Shown here piece by piece: positions 6,271 to 9,812 of a DNA stretch of 9,812 bases. The notes beneath the pieces were generated by a model. It worked only from the letters and a program-made list of their open reading frames with translations. It did not search any database and was not told the DNA's origin. The position numbers were made by a program, and so were the translations under genes. Numbering within the stretch: position 1 is the stretch's first letter; every line of letters starts with the position of its first letter. The stretch is from Methylotenera_A sp040387035 (lineage in GTDB: Bacteria > Pseudomonadota > Gammaproteobacteria > Burkholderiales > Methylophilaceae), in the NCBI GenBank assembly GCA_040387035.1, contig JAZKEN010000081.1, positions 1 to 9,812 of the forward strand. Direction: 5' to 3'.

Positions 6271-6300
6271 TTGACTTAGCGATTTAATCGCATCTAAAAT
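6271..6300 (+). promoter_or_regulatory. Promoter of the DUF4124/DUF1996 gene
   Basis: -35 TTGACT (6271-6276), an 18-base spacer and -10 TAAAAT (6295-6300) each match sigma70 at 5/6. Transcription would start near 6307, giving a leader of about 28 bases that includes the ribosome site. The spacer contains a perfect palindrome, which suggests direct repression. Confidence 0.75.
6279..6291. repeat. 13-bp palindrome in the promoter spacer (candidate operator)
   Basis: GCGATT-T-AATCGC, perfect 6-1-6 arms, lies entirely between the -35 and -10 boxes. A dimeric protein bound there would block RNA polymerase. The GC-containing arms in an otherwise AT-rich region make chance less likely. Confidence 0.55.
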
Positions 6301-6322
6301 GTAAACTCATTAAGAAGATAGT

Positions 6323-6327
6323 AGGAG
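6323..6327 (+). promoter_or_regulatory. Ribosome binding site of the DUF4124/DUF1996 gene
   Basis: AGGAG 7 bases before the ATG at 6335. It is strong and fixes the start at the first residue of the signal peptide. Confidence 0.85.
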
Positions 6328-6334
6328 TACCACC

Positions 6335-8002
6335 ATGTTAAACTCAATTATTCGCACACCAGCGCTTGCTTTAACACTACCGCTATTCGCTCTAATAGCA
6401 GCTAGCTATCCAGCGCATGCAGAAATTTATAAATGGCGTGATAACAGAGGAGTTATTCAATATTCCGATCGTCCGCCAGTAGAAAGCTTTACAAAAGTTA
6501 CACGTAATGAAATGGTCAACGCTTTGCAAACAAAAGAATTGTGCGCAGTGGGTCCTATCGTAAAAAATAACCCAATTTCAGTAGCCAGCTATCAAAGTGC
6601 AAGTGCGTTTTTCTCTAAGTTTCTTACCGCAGGCAACACAAGTACATCACCAATAAAAACTAGTGGTTTAATTAAAACAGCCGCAGGCGCTGGTACATTA
6701 AGCAAAACAAGTACTACAAGTCCTACAGCTAATAAACTTAGTACAAGTACTACAAGCCTACTGACGACTAGCAGCACAATTAAAACAACTAGCAGCAATT
6801 TATCGTTTCTCTCTGGTGGCAAAACTGTAACCGTTTTGGGATTCTCAAAAAAACCAGTCAAGACAGTTGCAACAGTAACATCACCAACGACAACGACTAC
6901 CACTACAACAGTGCCAACAACAACGACTGCACCGACTACAACAACAACCACAACGGCGCCGACAACGACTACTGTTACGCAGCCGGTTCAAGTTGCTGTG
7001 GCAAGCCCTGCGCCAACAACCACAACAACTAGCAGCACTTCAGCTAATTTGATCCAAGTTGGCCTAATGCCAGCGGTAGATATTAGTAAAAACATCATTC
7101 CTGCCGTAGGATTTTCCAACCTTAGGATTGAACCAACGACTTTTCCATATGGCTCAGGTGCTGGTGAGTTCAGAATTGGCTGCAAGGTTAGCCATATGAG
7201 TAATGATGACCCTTTGGTCTATCCAAATCAACAAGGGGCAGCGCACCACCATACTTTTTTTGGCAACACCAGTGTCAATTATAAGAGTGACCTGATGACA
7301 CTTTCGTCTACAGGCAACTCGACTTGTACAGGTGGTATTGCAAATCGTAGTGCATATTGGATTCCATCGATAATCGATACATCAACTAATACGGCAATCG
7401 TGCCTGATGATACTGGTTTTTATTACAAAGCCGGTAATATTGATGGCACATTAATAGTAGCGCCACCAAAAGGCTTAAGGATGATTGCTGGTAACAGTAA
7501 AGCCACTTCTGAATCTACATCATCTGGCCACAATTACTCATGCCTTCCTGGCCCAAATTCAACCAGGCAAACTTGGCCATGGAATAAAAGCTTTCCTGCT
7601 GGCGCTAACTGCGAGGCTGGTGACTTATTAATAGTGCAAGTACCTTTCCCACAATGCTGGGATGGTAAAAACTTGGATAGCCCTAACCACCAAGACCATA
7701 TGGCGTATCCTAGCCATAGGACTGACCAGTTACCTAACTTCTATTGCCCTGCTACTCATCCGGTTGCGATACCGATGATAACCGTTAATGTCAAATTTAA
7801 TATTACCAAGGCTAATCAAACCGCTACATGGCGCCTGGCAAGTGACAATTACGACAAGTCATTACCTGGCGGCTACTCATTGCACTCTGATTGGGTAAAT
7901 GGATGGGATGAAACGGTAATGGCAGGTATTATTAAAAATTGTATCAATCAAAAAAGAGACGCACATTCACACTTACTGTGTGACGGTAGAACCTTGTATT
8001 AA
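6335..8002 (+). CDS. Secreted DUF4124 - Thr-rich linker - DUF1996 protein of unknown function
   Basis: A 555-residue exported protein. A signal peptide (1-29, cleavage likely after AHA) is followed at once by DUF4124 (30 to about 60: EIYKWRDNRGVIQYSDRPP), a small domain common at the start of proteobacterial envelope proteins. Residues about 100-245 form a Ser/Thr-rich linker with runs of Thr broken by AP or VP. From about 255 to the end is DUF1996: GAAHHHTFFG (301-310), YWIPS (341-345), FPQCWDGKNLDSPNHQDHMAYP (in 438-459), CPATHPVAIP (471-480), LHSDW (516-520) and a His/Cys tail (DAHSHLLCDG). That part has eight cysteines (283, 331, 403, 426, 441, 471, 536, 549), an even number that suits disulfides in the periplasm or outside the cell. 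The conserved histidines could bind metal or form an active site; this is inference. It has its own promoter and a strong terminator. By eye it is more AT-rich than its neighbours and may be an acquired gene. Families are recognised; the biochemical function is unknown. Confidence 0.88.
   Translation: MLNSIIRTPALALTLPLFALIAASYPAHAEIYKWRDNRGVIQYSDRPPVESFTKVTRNEMVNALQTKELCAVGPIVKNNPISVASYQSASAFFSKFLTAGNTSTSPIKTSGLIKTAAGAGTLSKTSTTSPTANKLSTSTTSLLTTSSTIKTTSSNLSFLSGGKTVTVLGFSKKPVKTVATVTSPTTTTTTTTVPTTTTAPTTTTTTTAPTTTTVTQPVQVAVASPAPTTTTTSSTSANLIQVGLMPAVDISKNIIPAVGFSNLRIEPTTFPYGSGAGEFRIGCKVSHMSNDDPLVYPNQQGAAHHHTFFGNTSVNYKSDLMTLSSTGNSTCTGGIANRSAYWIPSIIDTSTNTAIVPDDTGFYYKAGNIDGTLIVAPPKGLRMIAGNSKATSESTSSGHNYSCLPGPNSTRQTWPWNKSFPAGANCEAGDLLIVQVPFPQCWDGKNLDSPNHQDHMAYPSHRTDQLPNFYCPATHPVAIPMITVNVKFNITKANQTATWRLASDNYDKSLPGGYSLHSDWVNGWDETVMAGIIKNCINQKRDAHSHLLCDGRTLY
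6881..7042 (+). repeat. Low-complexity Thr-rich coding tract
   Basis: Encodes residues 183-236: Thr runs of 8, 4, 7 and 4 separated by VP, AP and AP, then after a short non-repetitive piece another run of 5 Thr plus Ser. All four Thr codons are mixed, so the DNA is an imperfect ACN repeat and not a pure trinucleotide repeat. It makes a flexible extended spacer between DUF4124 and DUF1996. Confidence 0.85.
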
Positions 8003-8016
8003 TCGTTACCATAGTT

Positions 8017-8049
8017 AAAATAAAGGCCAGCTTAGCTGGCCTTTATTTT
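8017..8049. terminator. Bidirectional intrinsic terminator between convergent genes
   Basis: A perfect 15-bp stem (8017-8031 with 8035-8049) closes on the loop TTA. The GC-rich core is GGCCAGC/GCTGGCC and A/T tracts lie on both sides, so it can terminate both strands. It serves the DUF4124/DUF1996 gene (plus) and nuoN/DUF2818 (minus). The DUF2818 stop codon (8045-8043) lies inside the stem. Confidence 0.9.
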
Positions 8050-8333
8050 TTCCACAATACTTTATAAATAAAACCCGGGAAAGCAAATACTAAAAATAAG
8101 CTAAAGGTAACGGTATAAAATTCCCAGCCCTGTGCTGAAACCTGGCCTAAAGTCGCATGCTCTGCATAAAAGCCGATGGCCCCAACGATTAGGTATAAAA
8201 CAACCAACTCTAGTAAACACCAAGCTAGATTCTTTACATGAGACTTTAATGTAACGACATAGAATAGTTTATTTGAAAGCCAAGGCAAGTTAGCTGCAAT
8301 AAATGCCAATAACAAAATAATGATTTGTGTCAT
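8043..8333 (-). CDS. DUF2818 family small membrane protein
   Basis: A 96-residue inner-membrane protein with three predicted helices at about 3-19, 35-58 and 72-93 and a basic C-terminus (KVLWKK). It matches the DUF2818 family, which in betaproteobacteria commonly sits directly after nuoN. The start (8333) is 21 bases after the nuoN stop, so the two are probably cotranscribed. No Shine-Dalgarno sequence is obvious. A role in assembly or stability of complex I is suggested only by gene order; no catalytic residues are visible. The gene ends inside the bidirectional terminator and is the last of the operon. Confidence 0.88.
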   Translation of the reverse strand: MTQIIILLLAFIAANLPWLSNKLFYVVTLKSHVKNLAWCLLELVVLYLIVGAIGFYAEHATLGQVSAQGWEFYTVTFSLFLVFAFPGFIYKVLWKK

Positions 8334-8354
8334 AAAGGTATGTGGCTTAGGACG

Positions 8355-9803
8355 CTATTGAAGACTAAGTGAGATAGCCACACCGCATATTTGCATCAGC
8401 GTTTGTGGCATGATGCCTAACAGCAATAAGGCAACTGCGTTGACACTCAACACTAGTTGCATATCTGCTGGCGCACTGATTGGCGCGCTGTCTTTTGGCG
8501 CATCAAAATACATTAATTTAACAATGCGTAAATAGTAAAATGCCCCAATTGCGGCCATCAATACCGCAAATACTACTGCCCACAAAAATCCTGCTTGTAG
8601 CGCGGCTTGCAACACGGTGAATTTGGCATAGAAACCCAATGTTGGCGGTACGCCAGCCATACTGAACATAGTAATTAGCATCAAGAAAGCGGCCCAAGGG
8701 CTACGCTGATTCAAGCCTTTTAAATCGTCCAGGTTTTCAGCCTCAAAGCCCTGACGACTTAGTAATAGAATCATGCCGAAACCTGCAAGTGTCATCAGCA
8801 CATAGGCTGTAATATAAAACATGCTGGATGCAAATCCGTTTAAATTAGCGCTTAGCAGGCCAAATAACAAAAAGCCGATATGCGAAATGGTGGAATAGGC
8901 CAGCATGCGTTTCAGGTTGGTTTGCGCGATCGCGGTGATATTACCAATAGCAATGGATAGCACGGCCATGATCAACAGCATATCTTGCCAATCGATCGCC
9001 AGCGGGTACAAGCCTTGTGCCAATAAGCGAATAGTGATGGCAAATGCAGCGAATTTTGGTATAGAGCCGATTAACATGGTGATTGATGTCGGTGCGCCTT
9101 GGTACACATCAGGCACCCACATTTGGAATGGTACCGCGCCGAATTTAAATGCTAGGCCTGCCACAATAAATACTAAGCCCAAAATCAATACCGGATTTTT
9201 AGGGTTGGTTTCCAGTAAGGCACTGCTGATTTCTGAAACATTCAAACTACCCGTCATGCCGTAAATCATGCTCATGCCATACAACAACATGCCGGAAGCA
9301 AGCGCACCCAGTACAAAATACTTCATCGCAGCCTCTGTGGCACGTGCGTTGTCCCTGTCAAACGCAACCAGTGAATACAGGCAAAGTGAAAGCAGTTCCA
9401 GGCCCATATAGATGGTCAACATGCTTTGGCCGGAAATCATAATCATCATGCCCAGCATGGAAAATAGCACCATAGCATAGTACTCGCCCCTGAACATGCC
9501 GCGTTGCTGCATATATTGGCGGGTATATACCAGCATCATCGATGCGCCCAAATAGGTCATGAGCTTAAGTACATCCGCTAAAGGGTCATCCACGAACATA
9601 TTAGAAAACGCATAACCAACAGCTGGATTGTAAGTGCTGACCGTAAAGTAAGCCGCAGCCAGCAATGTAAATTGCGCCAAGCCATAAATGACAATGCGGT
9701 TTTTAGGCCTGATAAATAGATCCAGCAGCAAAATAAACATGGCCATGCACAGCACGGTCAGTTCTGGCAAGACGGTAATCAGATCGGTTTTGATATATTC
9801 CAT
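8355..9803 (-). CDS. nuoN: NADH-quinone oxidoreductase subunit N
   Basis: A 482-residue polytopic subunit of respiratory complex I. It is one of the three antiporter-like proton-pumping subunits in the membrane arm, with about 14 helices. Residues expected for proton transfer are present: E136 (MGLELLSLCLYSL), K161, K220 (GLAFKFGAVPFQMWVPDVYQGAP), K250 (GSIPKFAAF) and K394 (GFYAKF). They lie close to E133, K158, K217, K247 and K395 of E. coli NuoN, which is of similar length. Start ATG 9803-9801; only 9 bases lie upstream in the window, so its ribosome site and the end of the expected nuoM gene cannot be judged. DUF2818 follows 21 bases downstream. The gene is complete and identification is secure. 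Confidence 0.98.
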   Translation of the reverse strand: MEYIKTDLITVLPELTVLCMAMFILLLDLFIRPKNRIVIYGLAQFTLLAAAYFTVSTYNPAVGYAFSNMFVDDPLADVLKLMTYLGASMMLVYTRQYMQQRGMFRGEYYAMVLFSMLGMMIMISGQSMLTIYMGLELLSLCLYSLVAFDRDNARATEAAMKYFVLGALASGMLLYGMSMIYGMTGSLNVSEISSALLETNPKNPVLILGLVFIVAGLAFKFGAVPFQMWVPDVYQGAPTSITMLIGSIPKFAAFAITIRLLAQGLYPLAIDWQDMLLIMAVLSIAIGNITAIAQTNLKRMLAYSTISHIGFLLFGLLSANLNGFASSMFYITAYVLMTLAGFGMILLLSRQGFEAENLDDLKGLNQRSPWAAFLMLITMFSMAGVPPTLGFYAKFTVLQAALQAGFLWAVVFAVLMAAIGAFYYLRIVKLMYFDAPKDSAPISAPADMQLVLSVNAVALLLLGIMPQTLMQICGVAISLSLQ

Positions 9804-9812
9804 ATTAACGAT

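Larger units (their letters stand above)
6081..6334. other. AT-rich divergent intergenic region with three inverted repeats
   Basis: 254 bases separate the metallopeptidase and DUF4124/DUF1996 starts. Seen here: a ribosome site for each gene, one good plus-strand promoter, and inverted repeats at 6127-6146, 6226-6240 and 6279-6291. I could not find a convincing minus-strand promoter for the operon; the AT-rich stretch 6100-6160 offers only weak matches. I see no small gene. Confidence 0.6.

Noticed and set aside
6592..6951. Minus-strand open frame encoding long valine runs
   Set aside because: It is the antisense of the Thr-rich linker (ACN read backwards gives GTN codons). It has no ribosome site and a nonsense composition.
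8905..9264. Plus-strand open frame of 119 codons opposite nuoN
   Set aside because: It is a shadow of the nuoN frame; the nuoN translation here carries the conserved lysines and is certain.
1..9812. CRISPR array, insertion sequence, toxin-antitoxin pair or defence island
   Set aside because: I found no regularly spaced repeats, transposase motifs, terminal inverted repeats or paired small genes on either strand.

Overview
The window looks like chromosomal DNA from a betaproteobacterium of moderate GC content. A methylotroph-type lineage such as Methylophilaceae would fit, but this is inferred from gene order and base composition, not from a search. The main pointers are a DUF2818 gene directly behind nuoN, a tRNA-Val gene directly ahead of thrS, and the YpfJ, MltB-type and YeeZ-like proteins. 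Most of the window is housekeeping, with one accessory-looking gene.

Layout, left to right. (1) thrS (threonyl-tRNA synthetase) is on the minus strand and runs off the left edge, so it lacks roughly its last 60 codons. Ahead of it come an intrinsic terminator and a tRNA-Val(GAC) gene with an unusual C at position 33. (2) Back to back with the tRNA, on the plus strand, is a 2-oxoglutarate/Fe(II) oxygenase gene. Its promoter overlaps the tRNA promoter around a 14-bp palindrome, and it may be translated from a leaderless mRNA. (3) A compact four-gene minus-strand operon is transcribed from about 6080 down to 2608. In order of transcription it holds a YpfJ-type zinc metallopeptidase, an ADP-ribose-pyrophosphatase-like Nudix hydrolase, a YeeZ-like NAD(P)-binding SDR protein and an MltB-type lytic transglycosylase with a peptidoglycan-binding tail. 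The operon and the oxygenase gene converge and overlap by 4 bases. (4) An AT-rich 254-bp divergent intergenic region carries a good sigma70-type promoter and three inverted repeats. (5) A 555-residue secreted protein, DUF4124 plus a Thr-rich linker plus DUF1996, is on the plus strand and ends at a bidirectional terminator. (6) DUF2818 and nuoN, the tail of the complex I operon, come in on the minus strand from the right edge.

How the genes relate. thrS and tRNA-Val belong to translation, and the oxygenase resembles enzymes that hydroxylate translation components in other organisms, so a link is possible but unproven. The four-gene operon mixes envelope and metabolite-clearing functions with no obvious single pathway. 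nuoN and DUF2818 belong to respiratory complex I. The DUF4124/DUF1996 gene has its own promoter and terminator and looks like an insertion between nuoN/DUF2818 and the Nudix operon. It and its palindrome-rich promoter are the least explained part of the window. I found no CRISPR array, insertion sequence, prophage or recognisable defence system.
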